DNA of 64,000 bases from an uncultured Rhodospirillales bacterium (GCA_903828515.1 CAIKMD010000007.1:1334706-1398705); one strand, 5' to 3'. Positions 36,694-45,699 are shown, numbered from the stretch's first letter. Numbers and translations are program-made. The notes: generated from the letters alone by a model not told the origin.

Positions 36694-37230
36694 ATGAAAA
36701 GCGCGGTCATGATCGGCATTTTTGTCGGAGGCCTTCTATGCCTCGACGTGGCGAGCGGCCGCGCGGACGAACCCTTGCAGGACCTTAGCGGCCCCGCGTT
36801 CAGTTTCTATCAGGACGGTCTTGCCGCCGCCGCCGAAGGAAACTGGCCGATCGCGGAATATTATTTTAACGAGGCGGACGATAGCAGTCCGGACATGCCG
36901 CAGATCTGGTTCAATTGGGCTGTCGCGAAAGCGCATTTGCCGGGAGACGAACTCAGAGCCGCCGCGTTGCTGAAGGCATTTCTGCTCCGGCAACCCAATA
37001 GTCCCCAGCGCGACACGATCAATAAAATCCGCGGGCGGCTCGAGGACGTGGTCCGCGACCACATCCGGGTCATCCTGTCCGGTCTGAATGGCCTGGTTGG
37101 ACAAGAGTCTGAACAGGCTTTTCTTTGTCTTCCGGAGGAAGTGAGATTCATCGCGGAACGACAATTGAGCGCCGGCCTCTATGACGACGCCGCGGCGACT
37201 CTCAAAAAGGCCGATGGCCTCCGACTTTGA
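36694..37230 (+). CDS. secreted TPR-like protein
   Basis: A 178-residue protein with a signal peptide (MKSAVMIGIFVGGLLCLDVAS, cut near GRADEP) and TPR-like helices: FYQDGLAAAAEGNWPIAEYYFNEA and WFNWAVAKAHLPGDELRAAALL. It starts 16 bp after the TPR/hydrolase gene and probably shares its transcript and partner. Its 3' end overlaps the convergent DUF3034 gene by 52 bp (37179-37230). Function unknown. Confidence 0.68.
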   Translation: MKSAVMIGIFVGGLLCLDVASGRADEPLQDLSGPAFSFYQDGLAAAAEGNWPIAEYYFNEADDSSPDMPQIWFNWAVAKAHLPGDELRAAALLKAFLLRQPNSPQRDTINKIRGRLEDVVRDHIRVILSGLNGLVGQESEQAFLCLPEEVRFIAERQLSAGLYDDAAATLKKADGLRL

Positions 37231-38195
37231 ATCGAGAAATAGGGGCCGTTCTGATTCGTGCGCGTCGCCACGTCGCCCATGTAGAGATAGGCCAGCGTGG
37301 CCGAGAGATTTTTATTGAGGAAATAGCTGATGAACACATCGCCGGCGTTGTCCTCACGCGCAAAGCCCAGATTGTTCGGCTTGGTGCGGATTTCGAAGCC
37401 GGCCGCGAGTTGGCGCGTCAGCAGGTACGCGACCGAGCCCTCGAACTGGGTGGTGTAAGCGTTGTTCTTGTCGCCGCCGAAACCGAGGATGCCGAATTGA
37501 TTGGCCTTGGTTTCGCGCAGAGTCGCGTCGACCAAGAGGCTTTGGGCGAGGAAAAGCTTGGTGGCGGCGATATAGAAGTCGGTTCCATGATCGCTTTTGG
37601 CGCCGATGGCCTTGAGCACGGCCGCCCGATCGTTTTTCTTGTATTGGACGCCGGCGGCAATTTGCGGCATCCACGAATCCTGGTCGAAGACCGCGTCGCC
37701 CGCGAGTTTCACTTTCGCGCCGAAGATGTCCTGACGGAAGACGAACCCGTTGCCGAGACCGAGCGCGGCGCCGGTCGAACGCGTGTCGAACCACTGCCGG
37801 TCGTAGGTGAATTCGAGGCGATCGAACAGGCCGACCCCGACGCCCGCGCTGTTCAGGGTGAAATTCGAGAGATAGACGGTGGTGCCATGCGCGCTGGTGC
37901 CGATTGCGTTTTCGGTGCCATAGCCGGTGATCAGCGCCCAACTCGCCAGACCGCCGCCGCCGGCACCTTCGATTTGCGACAGGCCGCCGGTCGCGAGCAA
38001 TTTTCCGCTGTCGAATAAATGAGTCTCCGGCTTCGGCGTCTCGTCCGGAGCGGCAGCCGGCGGTGGCGATGCCACGGGCGGGCTTGGTCCGTCGGCGGCA
38101 AAGCCGGGGACGGAAACCAGCGCGAGGGCGACGGAAAGCATGACGCCCCACGCGATCAGGCCTCTCGACAACCTGCCGGGGTGACGTCTCACCAT
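37179..38195 (-). CDS. DUF3034 family envelope protein
   Basis: A 338-residue protein with a signal peptide (MVRRHPGRLSRGLIAWGVML, cut near GFAADG) and a Pro-rich segment at ~35-60, then a beta-rich body. DUF3034 markers are DSGKLLATGGLSQIEGAGGGGL, the repeated Gly-rich strands (GALGLGNGFVFRQDIFGAKVKLAGD) and a final FFL-type region AYLYMGDVATRTNQNGPYFSI. It is thought to be an outer-membrane beta barrel, but its role is not known. An earlier in-frame start at 38255 is possible. Tail-to-tail overlap with the TPR gene is 52 bp. Confidence 0.82.
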   Translation of the reverse strand: MVRRHPGRLSRGLIAWGVMLSVALALVSVPGFAADGPSPPVASPPPAAAPDETPKPETHLFDSGKLLATGGLSQIEGAGGGGLASWALITGYGTENAIGTSAHGTTVYLSNFTLNSAGVGVGLFDRLEFTYDRQWFDTRSTGAALGLGNGFVFRQDIFGAKVKLAGDAVFDQDSWMPQIAAGVQYKKNDRAAVLKAIGAKSDHGTDFYIAATKLFLAQSLLVDATLRETKANQFGILGFGGDKNNAYTTQFEGSVAYLLTRQLAAGFEIRTKPNNLGFAREDNAGDVFISYFLNKNLSATLAYLYMGDVATRTNQNGPYFSIQSRRPSAFLRVAAASS

Positions 38196-38520
38196 GCCTC
38201 GGCCCTTGGCTGCCGGGGCGAGCCAATCGGTCGACGCGATTTCGTCTTTTGCCATCGCTCGTCGGCCAATGGGGCCGCTCCTCGGGGGCAAGCGTAAGGT
38301 TCGGATGCTTTATAAACAAGGAAAATTGACTAAGCCGCGCGTTGTGGTGAGCCCGTCGGATGATCGAAATCGGCGGCATGGCGCGACCCGTGTCGGCCAT
38401 CGAAGCATCCCAAGTTTTCGTGCGCGCGGCGGCAAGATTGGCACGCGCGGCGCGGCGCATCCTCACAAACGGATAAACACGACCTCTGAGGACCCGCTTT
38501 TGGGCGGGGTGGAGTGTCCC
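38196..38520. other. gene-free gap between divergent genes
   Basis: A 325-bp divergent intergenic region between the DUF3034 gene and a peptide-type binding-protein gene. An open frame of the binding-protein gene extends through it, but its residues are unlike the family and no signal would fit, so it is regarded as leader. The stretch around 38300-38335 (GGATGCTTTATAAACAAGG) is A/T-richer and may hold promoters. No repeat or RNA gene was recognised. Confidence 0.4.
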
Positions 38521-40053
38521 TTGCACAATCGACGATCATTCCTGGCGAATACGGCGGCAACCGCCGGTGCGCTGGGGCTCGCGACGTCGTGGCCGGCGCG
38601 GGCGCTGGCGGCAGACCCCCCGTCGATCGTCGTCGCCTATCCCAGCGACGTGCCGAGCTGGGACCCGATCGCCGCGGGCGCTTCGATCGTCAGCTCGCTC
38701 TATCAATGCGTGTTCGACAAGGTAACCGACATCGATCCCGAGGGCGCCTTCGGGCCGAGCGTCGGCGGTTTCAAGTGGCTCGACGGGGAAGGCAAGGTCC
38801 TCGAGATCACGGTACGCGACGGCGCCACCTTCCATAACGGCGATCCGGTCACTTCGGCGGATATCCGCTTCACCTTCCTCGAACGCTGCCGGGCGGATAC
38901 GACCCTCTTGCTCGGGGCGCAGTGGAACCCGCTGATCGACGACATCGAGACGCCGACGCCCAACCGCGCGATCTTCCGCTTCAAGCTGCCGGTCGTCACC
39001 GCGCCGCAACTCCTGGTGGGGCCAAGCGCCTATATCGTTCCGAAAGCCTATTTCGAAAAGGTCGGACGCGACGCGTTCGCGGAGAACCCGGTGGGGTCCG
39101 GGCCCTACAAGGTGGTCGACTGGGTACGCGATTCGCGCATCGTGCTCGAAGCCTATGACAAGTACTGGGGAGGGGCCGCGCCGATCAAGCGCGTCACGCT
39201 GCAGATCATGAAGAACGTCAGCGCGCGGATCGCCGCGATCCAGGCCGGGCAGGTCGATTTCGTCCATAACCTGCCCGTGCGCGAAGTGACGCGGCTGAGC
39301 GCGACGCCGGGACTGACCGGCAATCTCCACCCGATCAACAACGTCCTGCTCATCCACATGGTCAACAAGGGGATCTATCGCGATCCCAATTTGCGCCTCG
39401 CGATGCATCACGCGATCGACAAGCAGGCCTTGTCGGATGCGTTTTTCGCCGGCCAGGCGAAGCCCCTCTCGATGTGGGAGGCCGAGGGTCTTCCGGCGAA
39501 CGATCCGACGTTCAAATTCCCGTTCAGCCTCGATCAGGCGAAGGCACTGCTGGCGAAATCCGGCTACGGACCCGCCAATCCGGCGAAGATCGTGCTGATC
39601 ACCCTCAACGGCGTGTTCCCCAACGATTACGACATGGCCCGCGCGCTGGTGCAGATGTGGAAAGCGGTGAACATCGAGGCCGAACTGCGGGTGATGGAAC
39701 TGCCTGAATACTCCGACATGTCGCGCAGCGACAAGCTCGACGCGCCCGCACTCTATAGCTGGACCAATTCGACCGGCGACCCGGAGAGCTATTCGGGCAC
39801 GCTGCTCGATCCGTCGAAACGCAATTCGGTTTGGAAGAGCGACGACGTCCTGCCGCGGCTTCAGCCGCTCTATCGCGAGCCCGATTATGCGAAGCGCATG
39901 GCCGGCTATCGCGCGCTCGACCGCTGGGTGGTCGAGCAGGGCTATGCGGTGCCGATCCTGCAGGGCGTCGGTACGCCGGTCTTCACCAAGCGCCTGCGTT
40001 ACGTGCCCTTCCGCAGCGGAAGCATTCTTCCCTATCACTGGACGGTGAGTTGA
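38521..40053 (+). CDS. ABC transporter substrate-binding protein, family 5 (Tat-exported)
   Basis: A 510-residue SBP_bac_5 protein. It starts with TTG, with GGAG at 38511-38514. The N-terminus (LHNRRSFLANTAATAGALGLA) has a twin-arginine motif RRSFL and a short hydrophobic stretch, so it is likely exported folded by Tat. The family signature TVRDGATFHNGDPVTSADI is present, and DPNLRLAMHHAIDKQALSD later. A TauD-like dioxygenase gene begins 3 bp after its stop, suggesting the same operon. No permease or ATPase is near. The substrate is unknown. Confidence 0.9.
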   Translation: MHNRRSFLANTAATAGALGLATSWPARALAADPPSIVVAYPSDVPSWDPIAAGASIVSSLYQCVFDKVTDIDPEGAFGPSVGGFKWLDGEGKVLEITVRDGATFHNGDPVTSADIRFTFLERCRADTTLLLGAQWNPLIDDIETPTPNRAIFRFKLPVVTAPQLLVGPSAYIVPKAYFEKVGRDAFAENPVGSGPYKVVDWVRDSRIVLEAYDKYWGGAAPIKRVTLQIMKNVSARIAAIQAGQVDFVHNLPVREVTRLSATPGLTGNLHPINNVLLIHMVNKGIYRDPNLRLAMHHAIDKQALSDAFFAGQAKPLSMWEAEGLPANDPTFKFPFSLDQAKALLAKSGYGPANPAKIVLITLNGVFPNDYDMARALVQMWKAVNIEAELRVMELPEYSDMSRSDKLDAPALYSWTNSTGDPESYSGTLLDPSKRNSVWKSDDVLPRLQPLYREPDYAKRMAGYRALDRWVVEQGYAVPILQGVGTPVFTKRLRYVPFRSGSILPYHWTVS

Positions 40054-40056
40054 ACG

Positions 40057-40869
40057 ATGACGACTTATGAAAGCATCAAGGTAAAGCCGATGACGCCGAC
40101 CATCGGCGCGGTGATCACCGGGATCGACCTGACTCAGCCGCTCTCCAACCAGCAGGTCGAGGAGCTGCACACGGCGTTTGCCGAGCATTTGGTCATCTTC
40201 TTCCGCGACCAGAAGGTCGATCACGAGAGCCATAAGCGATTCGGCCGCTATTTCGGCGACCTCTATTTCCATTCGGCCTCGACCGGCATCCCCGACCATC
40301 CCGAGATCATCCGGCTTCACGCCGACGGCAATTCGGATCACGTCGCGGGCGACATGTGGCATTCGGATCTCTCCTGTGACCCGAACCCGCCGCTCGGCAG
40401 CGTTCTCTATCTTCACACCCTGCCGCCGCTCGGTGGCGACACGCTGTTCGCCAGCATGTACGCGGCTTACGACGCGCTATCGGACAGCATGAAGGCCTAT
40501 GTCGAGAGCCTGGCCGCGACGCATGACGCCAATCCGATCTACGCCTATAAGGGCGAGAACCGGCGCTACAACGTCAGCATCCATCCCCTGGTCAAGACGC
40601 ATCCCGTCACCAAGAAGAAGCTGCTCTATTTCAACGAGCAGTATGTCTCGAAGATCAACGGCGTGCCGGAACGCGAAAGCAACGCGATCTTCCGCTTCCT
40701 GTCCGATCATTGCGCCGATGCGATGTTCCACACCCGTTTCACCTGGGAGCCGCACTCGATCGCGTTCTGGGACAATCGCTGCGCCCAGCATTACGCGATC
40801 TGGGACTACTATCCGCACGAGCGCTCGGGTTTCCGGGTCACCATCGCGAATAATCTCCATACCGCCTGA
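40057..40869 (+). CDS. TauD/TfdA-family alpha-ketoglutarate-dependent dioxygenase
   Basis: A 270-residue non-haem Fe(II) dioxygenase. The facial triad is visible: H102-x-D104 in MWHSDLSCDP and distal H245 in AQHYAIWDYY, followed by the 2-oxoglutarate Arg in ERSGFRVTI. Members hydroxylate taurine, phenoxy acids, alkyl sulfates and other small substrates with 2-oxoglutarate and oxygen. It follows the peptide-type binding protein gene with only 3 bp between, so it may act on the imported compound. Complete. Confidence 0.93.
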   Translation: MTTYESIKVKPMTPTIGAVITGIDLTQPLSNQQVEELHTAFAEHLVIFFRDQKVDHESHKRFGRYFGDLYFHSASTGIPDHPEIIRLHADGNSDHVAGDMWHSDLSCDPNPPLGSVLYLHTLPPLGGDTLFASMYAAYDALSDSMKAYVESLAATHDANPIYAYKGENRRYNVSIHPLVKTHPVTKKKLLYFNEQYVSKINGVPERESNAIFRFLSDHCADAMFHTRFTWEPHSIAFWDNRCAQHYAIWDYYPHERSGFRVTIANNLHTA

Positions 40870-40933
40870 GCAGGTCAGGGCTTTCCGGATGGCGGTTGCG
40901 CCGGTCGCCGGCCGTGGCGACAATCGTGGCCGC

Positions 40934-41497
40934 ATGACCGAAACCGCGCAACCTCTGCAGCCGCTCTGGCGCCAGCTTACTTGGTGGACGCTGGTGTTTC
41001 CCGTCGTGATGATCGTCGCCATCGCGCGGCACGATTTCTATTGGCTCAACTGGATTCATGTTTTGTCGGGCGCGCTGTGGACCGGCGCGGACCTGTTCAT
41101 GGGGTTCATTATCGGTCCGGTGTTGCGCCGGCTCGATATCGATTCGCGGATTGCGGTAATCTCGTGGCTGGTGCCGCGCACGCTGCTCTATTACCCGATC
41201 CTCGCGGCGACCACCGGAACGGCCGGGTGGTATCTATCCGACTGGCTCGGCTTTCTGTCGACGCCCGGCCCCAATCACGATCTGGTGGTGATGGCGCTGG
41301 TGCTGATCGCCGCGATGACGGCTCTGGGGCTCGGGATTCTTTTGCCCAACAGCCTGCGCGTCTGGTTCGAATTGCGCCGGCCCGCGCCCGATCGCGAATG
41401 GATCGTGCGGATCAACCGGTACAACATCTGGCTGGCGGGAACCCAGGGCGTGATGCAGATCGCCATCATCCTCGTCATGGCGAAGTTCGTCAGCTAA
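40934..41497 (+). CDS. hypothetical integral membrane protein, four helices
   Basis: A 187-residue protein. A short polar start is followed by about four hydrophobic helices: WWTLVFPVVMIVAIA, NWIHVLSGALWTGADLFMGF, LLYYPILAATTGTAGWYL and LVVMALVLIAAMTALGLGI, with a final segment near GVMQIAIILVMAKF. The HVLSGALW pattern in helix 2 resembles the H-x6-W motif of the DUF2269/CopD-like proteins. The start is uncertain (40889 is also in frame). Function unknown. Confidence 0.65.
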   Translation: MTETAQPLQPLWRQLTWWTLVFPVVMIVAIARHDFYWLNWIHVLSGALWTGADLFMGFIIGPVLRRLDIDSRIAVISWLVPRTLLYYPILAATTGTAGWYLSDWLGFLSTPGPNHDLVVMALVLIAAMTALGLGILLPNSLRVWFELRRPAPDREWIVRINRYNIWLAGTQGVMQIAIILVMAKFVS

Positions 41498-41550
41498 AAG
41501 CGCTTGCCGTCCCCACCTCAGAAGAGGGCCGACAAGCGAGAGGACATATC

Positions 41551-42027
41551 ATGGCAAAGAACACGATTTGCGTCTGGTACGATAAGGACGCCGAGGCTGC
41601 CGCGCGCTTCTATGCCGAGACTTTTCCCGACAGCGCGGTCAGAGCCGTCCACCGCGCACCCGGCGACTACCCGTCCGGCAAGGCGGGCGACGTGTTGACG
41701 GTTGAATTCACGGTTGCCGGCGTCGCTTGTCTCGGCCTCAACGGCGGCCCCGTGTTCAAGCATAGCGAAGCCTTCTCGTTCCAGATCGCCACCGACGATC
41801 AGGCCGAGACCGACCGCTACTGGAACGCCATCGTCGGCAATGGCGGCCAGGAGAGTGCGTGCGGCTGGTGCAAGGACAAGTGGGGCGTCTCGTGGCAAAT
41901 CACGCCGCGCGTGCTGACCGAGGCGATTGCCGCCGGCGGCGACGAAGCAAAGCGCGCGTTCGCGGCGATGATGAGCATGAAGAAGATCGACGTCGCCGCG
42001 ATCGAGGCGGCGCGGCTGACGCTCTAG
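41551..42027 (+). CDS. VOC/PhnB-like superfamily protein
   Basis: A 158-residue protein of the PhnB/3-demethylubiquinone-methyltransferase-like VOC family. Motifs are CVWYDKDAEAAARFYAETFPDS, EFTVAGVACLGLNGGPVFKHSEAFSF and CGWCKDKWGVSWQITPRVL. GAGAGGA at 41538-41544 supports the ATG. The convergent PilZ gene overlaps its stop by four bases. Role unknown; such proteins are often small cytosolic enzymes or binding proteins. Confidence 0.87.
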   Translation: MAKNTICVWYDKDAEAAARFYAETFPDSAVRAVHRAPGDYPSGKAGDVLTVEFTVAGVACLGLNGGPVFKHSEAFSFQIATDDQAETDRYWNAIVGNGGQESACGWCKDKWGVSWQITPRVLTEAIAAGGDEAKRAFAAMMSMKKIDVAAIEAARLTL

Positions 42028-42404
42028 ATCGAGAGCGGGATGATTTCGTCGCGATTGAGGACGCCGCGCAATGCCGGCGACGGGTTGATGAACGACAACG
42101 CCAGTTTCTTGGTGTCGACCTCGCGCCGCACGATCTCGGCCGAGAAGCGATAGCGCCCGGCTTCGCCCTCGACGCTCAACAGCCCCGACAGGGTCGCGCC
42201 GACCGCGAGGGTCGGGTAGTGGTCTTCGAGCAGGACGCCGCCGGTCGACCAGTTCACCGCGACCTGATCGATACCCATGAACATCAGCCGCAGGCGCTGG
42301 GAGGTGGAGCGCGGCATGCGGCGCCGTTCGCCCGGCTGGGACGACGGCGCCGTCATTGGCGCTGAGGCCGCGTTGGCGGTGGCTTCAAAGTCGTGCGTGT
42401 CCAA
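42024..42404 (-). CDS. PilZ-like domain protein
   Basis: A 126-residue protein. The N-terminal ~30 residues are low complexity. A RRRMPRSTSQRLRL segment and VNWSTGGVLL follow, the latter matching the (D/N)-x-S-x-x-G motif of c-di-GMP-binding PilZ domains. The Arg-x-x-x-Arg motif is only loosely matched, so binding is plausible but not proven. Convergent with the VOC gene. Confidence 0.7.
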   Translation of the reverse strand: MDTHDFEATANAASAPMTAPSSQPGERRRMPRSTSQRLRLMFMGIDQVAVNWSTGGVLLEDHYPTLAVGATLSGLLSVEGEAGRYRFSAEIVRREVDTKKLALSFINPSPALRGVLNRDEIIPLSI

Positions 42405-42562
42405 GGGGCTCTTCCATCGGTGGGATGCCCCGGATCGTAGGGCCGCGCGGTGAACGGTTCGTTAGCGGATCGCCGCGTTTACCATCTTTGCGGGCGAGGG
42501 GCTCGCTTGGGTTTTTGCCGGAATGCTGCCAATCTGGGATTCGGGCGTTGGGTTTCGCGGGA

Positions 42563-43381
42563 ATGGTTTCGATGGACGGGTTGCAGCCGGCACGGCCGAT
42601 CATCGAGATCCGCGACATCCATATGAGCTTCCACGTCAACGCGCGCACGGTGACGGTCTTCGACGGGTTTTCCTATGCGATCCCGGAACGCAGCTTTCTC
42701 TCGATCATCGGTCCATCGGGCTGTGGGAAATCGACGCTGCTGCGCCTGATCGCGGGGCTCGAACGGCCGACCGGCGGCGACATCGTGTTCGACGGACGTT
42801 CGATCGACGCGCCGCCCAAGGGCATGATCTATGTCTTCCAGCAATACGCCAAATCGATCTTCCCGTGGCGCACCGTCTACCAGAACATCGAGTTCGGCCT
42901 GCGCGCACAAAAGAAAGTGGGCCGCGACGAGGCGCGCGCGAAATGCCTCGATTACGTCAAGCTGGTCGGCCTCGAGGGTTATGAGGACTACTATCCGGCG
43001 CAACTCTCGGGCGGGATGCAGCAGCGCGTGGCGATCGCCCGCGCGCTGATCGGCGAGCCCAAGGTCCTGCTGATGGACGAGCCGTTCAGCGCACTCGACG
43101 CGATGACCCGCGCCATCCTTCAGGAATTGCTGTTGAAGATATGGCAGACGATTCCGATCACCATCCTGTTCGTCACCCACGACGTCGACGAGGCGGTGTT
43201 TCTTTCGGGCAAGATCATCGCGCTGGGCCGCGCCCCGGCCGTCTTGCGCGAGGAGGTGACGGTCGACCTGCCCTATCCGCGCGACCAGATCGGGACGCGA
43301 AGCGATCCCCGCTTCACCGCGATTCAGCAGCGATTGTTCGCAAATATCTTCCTGCAGGAAAAATCGCTGGCCGGGGCGTGA
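42563..43381 (+). CDS. ABC transporter ATP-binding protein, nitrate/sulfonate/taurine type
   Basis: A 272-residue ATPase of the SsuB/TauB class. Walker A is GPSGCGKST, signature LSGGMQQRV, Walker B LLMDEPFSALD, and the H-loop THDVDEAV. It lacks membrane segments. The start at 42563 is one of two in-frame ATGs nearby (the other at 42572). The matching permease (44236-44988) and binding protein (from 45842) lie in separate units with two hydrolase genes between. It is the only dedicated ATPase of this type in the window. Confidence 0.92.
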   Translation: MVSMDGLQPARPIIEIRDIHMSFHVNARTVTVFDGFSYAIPERSFLSIIGPSGCGKSTLLRLIAGLERPTGGDIVFDGRSIDAPPKGMIYVFQQYAKSIFPWRTVYQNIEFGLRAQKKVGRDEARAKCLDYVKLVGLEGYEDYYPAQLSGGMQQRVAIARALIGEPKVLLMDEPFSALDAMTRAILQELLLKIWQTIPITILFVTHDVDEAVFLSGKIIALGRAPAVLREEVTVDLPYPRDQIGTRSDPRFTAIQQRLFANIFLQEKSLAGA

Positions 43382-43385
43382 AGGA

Positions 43386-44228
43386 CTAGTTTTTTTCCTG
43401 CGCGCGAAACGCGTCGATGATTTCCGAGCCGGTGGCGAGCCAGACCTTGTCGTGCCGGGCGATATGGGCGAGCGCGCGGTCGAGATAGCGGATGCGGTGC
43501 GGCGCGCCGGTGAGGAAGGGGTGGAGCGCGATGCCCATGACCCGGCCGCCTTTCTCGCCTTCTTCGTAGAGCACGTCGAACGTATCGACGATCCGCTTTT
43601 CGAAATCGTCGATGCTGATGCTCGGGTTGTTGAAGAGCGGCATGTCGTTCAGTTCGAGCGAATAGGGGATCGAGTAGAGCCCATTGTTCATGCGATAGGG
43701 CAGGTCGTCGTTGACCCAGTCGCAGACATAATCGACGCCGGCGCCGCGCAGCAGGTCGAGCGTGTTCCAGCTTTCGGTGAGGCCGGGCCCGAGCCAGCCG
43801 CGCATCTTTTGTCCGTATGTCGCGATCAGGCGTTTTGTCTCGGCGATGTTCGCGGCCTCGGCCTCTTTGGGCAGCCCGGTCAGCATGACCGAATTGGTCA
43901 CGCCATGGCCCATGAACTCCCAGTTTCGCTTGATCGCCTCTTCCATGATGCGCGGGTAATGGGTGCAGACCTCGCCGTTCAGGGCGACGGTGCCGCGCAT
44001 CCCGTGCCTGTCGAGCACCTCCATCATCCGCCAGATGCCGACGCGGTTGCCGTAATCGCGCCGCGAATGGTTGCGGATGTCGGGCGGCTTCTGGCCCAGT
44101 TCGAGGCGGTAATGCTCGATATTGGGGATCACCCACACCGCGATCTTGGCGCCGTTGGGCCAACGCACCGGCTTGCGGTCGATGATCGCCGAATAGGGAA
44201 AGAGGCTCGCCGGGTCGAAATCGGTCAT
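43386..44228 (-). CDS. polysaccharide deacetylase-family amidohydrolase (PuuE/allantoinase-like)
   Basis: A 280-residue NodB-like fold protein lacking the classic TFDDG stretch. It resembles the PuuE (cofactor-independent allantoinase)-type branch: IAVWVIPNIEHYRLELGQKPP, RDYGNRVGIWRMMEVLD, RGTVALNGEVCTHYP, NWEFMGHGVTNSV and ALHPFLTGAPHRIRYLD. These hydrolyse ring or amide bonds of nitrogen compounds. It starts seven bases from the end of the permease gene on the same strand and ends opposite the ATPase gene. Confidence 0.85.
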   Translation of the reverse strand: MTDFDPASLFPYSAIIDRKPVRWPNGAKIAVWVIPNIEHYRLELGQKPPDIRNHSRRDYGNRVGIWRMMEVLDRHGMRGTVALNGEVCTHYPRIMEEAIKRNWEFMGHGVTNSVMLTGLPKEAEAANIAETKRLIATYGQKMRGWLGPGLTESWNTLDLLRGAGVDYVCDWVNDDLPYRMNNGLYSIPYSLELNDMPLFNNPSISIDDFEKRIVDTFDVLYEEGEKGGRVMGIALHPFLTGAPHRIRYLDRALAHIARHDKVWLATGSEIIDAFRAQEKN

Positions 44229-44235
44229 CGCTTCC

Positions 44236-44988
44236 TCACGGGGTTGTCTCGCGCCAGCGCAGGAAATGATGCTCGATGCGCAGGAAGATGAAATTGATCA
44301 GATAGCCGAGCAGCCCGAGCGTGAAGATGCCGGCGAACATCTCGGGGACATGGAACACGCGCTGGCGGTCGAGGATGAAATAGCCGATGCCGCTATTGCC
44401 GGTGATCATCTCGGCCACCACCACGATGATCAGCGCGATGCCGAGGCTGATGCGCATCCCGGTGAGCACGCTGGGGAGCGCGGCGGGCAGGGTGATCTGC
44501 CACAGGGCCTGGAGGCGCGACAGGCCGAAGGTGCGGCCGGTGTCGGTCAGGACCGGATCGACCCCGCGCACCCCGCCATAGGTGTTGAGCAGGATCGGGA
44601 AGAAACAGCCGAGCGACACGATGAACACTTTCATCGTGTTGTCGATGCCGAGAAAGAGGATCGCGATCGGGATATAGGCCGAGCTCGGGATCGGCCGCAG
44701 CAATTCGGTGATCGGTTCGAGCAGCCGGTAGAGGAACGGCACCGTGCCCATGAGCAGGCCGAGCGGCACCGCGAGGGCCGTCGCGATGAAGAAGCCGGCG
44801 AAGATCCGGGTGACGCTCGGGATGAGCTGCTTCAACAGCGGGCCGCCGGCGATGCTCTGATACCAAGAGACGAAGATGGTCGAGACGCGCGGCAGCTCGA
44901 CGGCGTCGATCCAGCCTTGTGCCGACGCGAACTCCCATACGGCCAGGATGCAGAGGATCAGCACGAAGCCGGGGAGACGGTTTCTCAC
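44236..44988 (-). CDS. ABC transporter permease, nitrate/sulfonate/taurine type (SsuC-like)
   Basis: A 250-residue inner-membrane permease with about six helices. The EAA loop reads TGRTFGLSRLQALWQITLPAALPSVLTG. The N-terminal helix is LPGFVLILCILAVWEFA and a family motif LLRPIPSSAYIPIAILFLG is present. It probably pairs with the ATPase at 42563 and the binding protein at 45842. It is cotranscribed with the deacetylase-like gene (7 bp gap) and preceded by the isochorismatase-like gene on the same strand. Confidence 0.92.
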   Translation of the reverse strand: MRNRLPGFVLILCILAVWEFASAQGWIDAVELPRVSTIFVSWYQSIAGGPLLKQLIPSVTRIFAGFFIATALAVPLGLLMGTVPFLYRLLEPITELLRPIPSSAYIPIAILFLGIDNTMKVFIVSLGCFFPILLNTYGGVRGVDPVLTDTGRTFGLSRLQALWQITLPAALPSVLTGMRISLGIALIIVVVAEMITGNSGIGYFILDRQRVFHVPEMFAGIFTLGLLGYLINFIFLRIEHHFLRWRETTP

Positions 44989-45012
44989 GAAAGTGTCGCC
45001 CCGGCCTCGTCG

Positions 45013-45699
45013 TTACTGAGCCGCCAGCGCGGGCGCTTTCATCAGCGCCGCGATCTCGTCGAGCGAGAGCACCGAGGCGTATTTCGCGTTGAGGTCGAAG
45101 AGATTGGCGCAATGCGCGAAATACGAACGGTCGAAGCAGCAATCGTCGACCACGAAGGTGGTGTAGCCGTTCGAATGCGCGTCGACCGACGTCGCGCGGA
45201 CGCAACCCGACGTCGAGACGCCGCAGACCACGACGGTGTCGACGTGCTGGCGTGCGAGGTACGAGGTCATCGGCGTCTGGAAGAAGCCGCTCGCCTTGGT
45301 CTTCGGCAGGACCCATTCGCCCTCGCGCGGCGCGATCTCGGCCGGGAAGTCGTTATAGCCGGGGCGGGGACCGCCGCCGCTTTTCGATTTGGTCGCGCGG
45401 CCCGTGTATGGCGTCGAGTTGAGGTCGCCATTCGTGTAGATGACCGGCATGTTCTGCGCGCGGAACAGGCCGATGAGCTGCGCGATGCGCGGCATGGTCT
45501 CCCACGACATCGGCCCGCAGGCGGTGTTGAACTCCTTGATCGCCTCGTCGAGCGTGAGGCCCTTGCTGCCGCAAAAACCCATCGTCACGTCGACCACGAT
45601 GAGGGCGGCATGCGCGCCCAGCGTCAGGTCGCCCTTGAATCCCGCCTTGGCCAGAATGCGTTGCTCGGCCTCGGGAATTTGCTCCATCCATTTTTTCAT
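45013..45699 (-). CDS. isochorismatase-family cysteine hydrolase (N-carbamoylsarcosine amidase-like)
   Basis: A 228-residue alpha/beta hydrolase of the cysteine-hydrolase family. The triad is visible as D in LIVVDVTMGF, K in LPKTKASGFFQT and C in STSGCVRAT. The long N-terminus and PMSWETMPRIAQLI region fit the N-carbamoylsarcosine/carbamoyl-amino-acid amidases, which release ammonia and CO2. With the PuuE-like gene it suggests breakdown of a ureide or cyclic amide. First in the minus-strand unit, divergent from the binding protein. Confidence 0.88.
   Translation of the reverse strand: MKKWMEQIPEAEQRILAKAGFKGDLTLGAHAALIVVDVTMGFCGSKGLTLDEAIKEFNTACGPMSWETMPRIAQLIGLFRAQNMPVIYTNGDLNSTPYTGRATKSKSGGGPRPGYNDFPAEIAPREGEWVLPKTKASGFFQTPMTSYLARQHVDTVVVCGVSTSGCVRATSVDAHSNGYTTFVVDDCCFDRSYFAHCANLFDLNAKYASVLSLDEIAALMKAPALAAQ

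Noticed and set aside
37354-38526. Minus-strand open frame (390 residues) overlapping the DUF3034 gene
   Set aside because: Arg-rich frame-shifted shadow; the other frame has the signal peptide and DUF3034 motifs.
38536-40416. Long minus-strand open frame (626 residues) over the peptide-type binding protein and TauD genes
   Set aside because: It is an antisense shadow of two genes with clear family motifs; its product is Arg/Asp/His-rich with no known fold.
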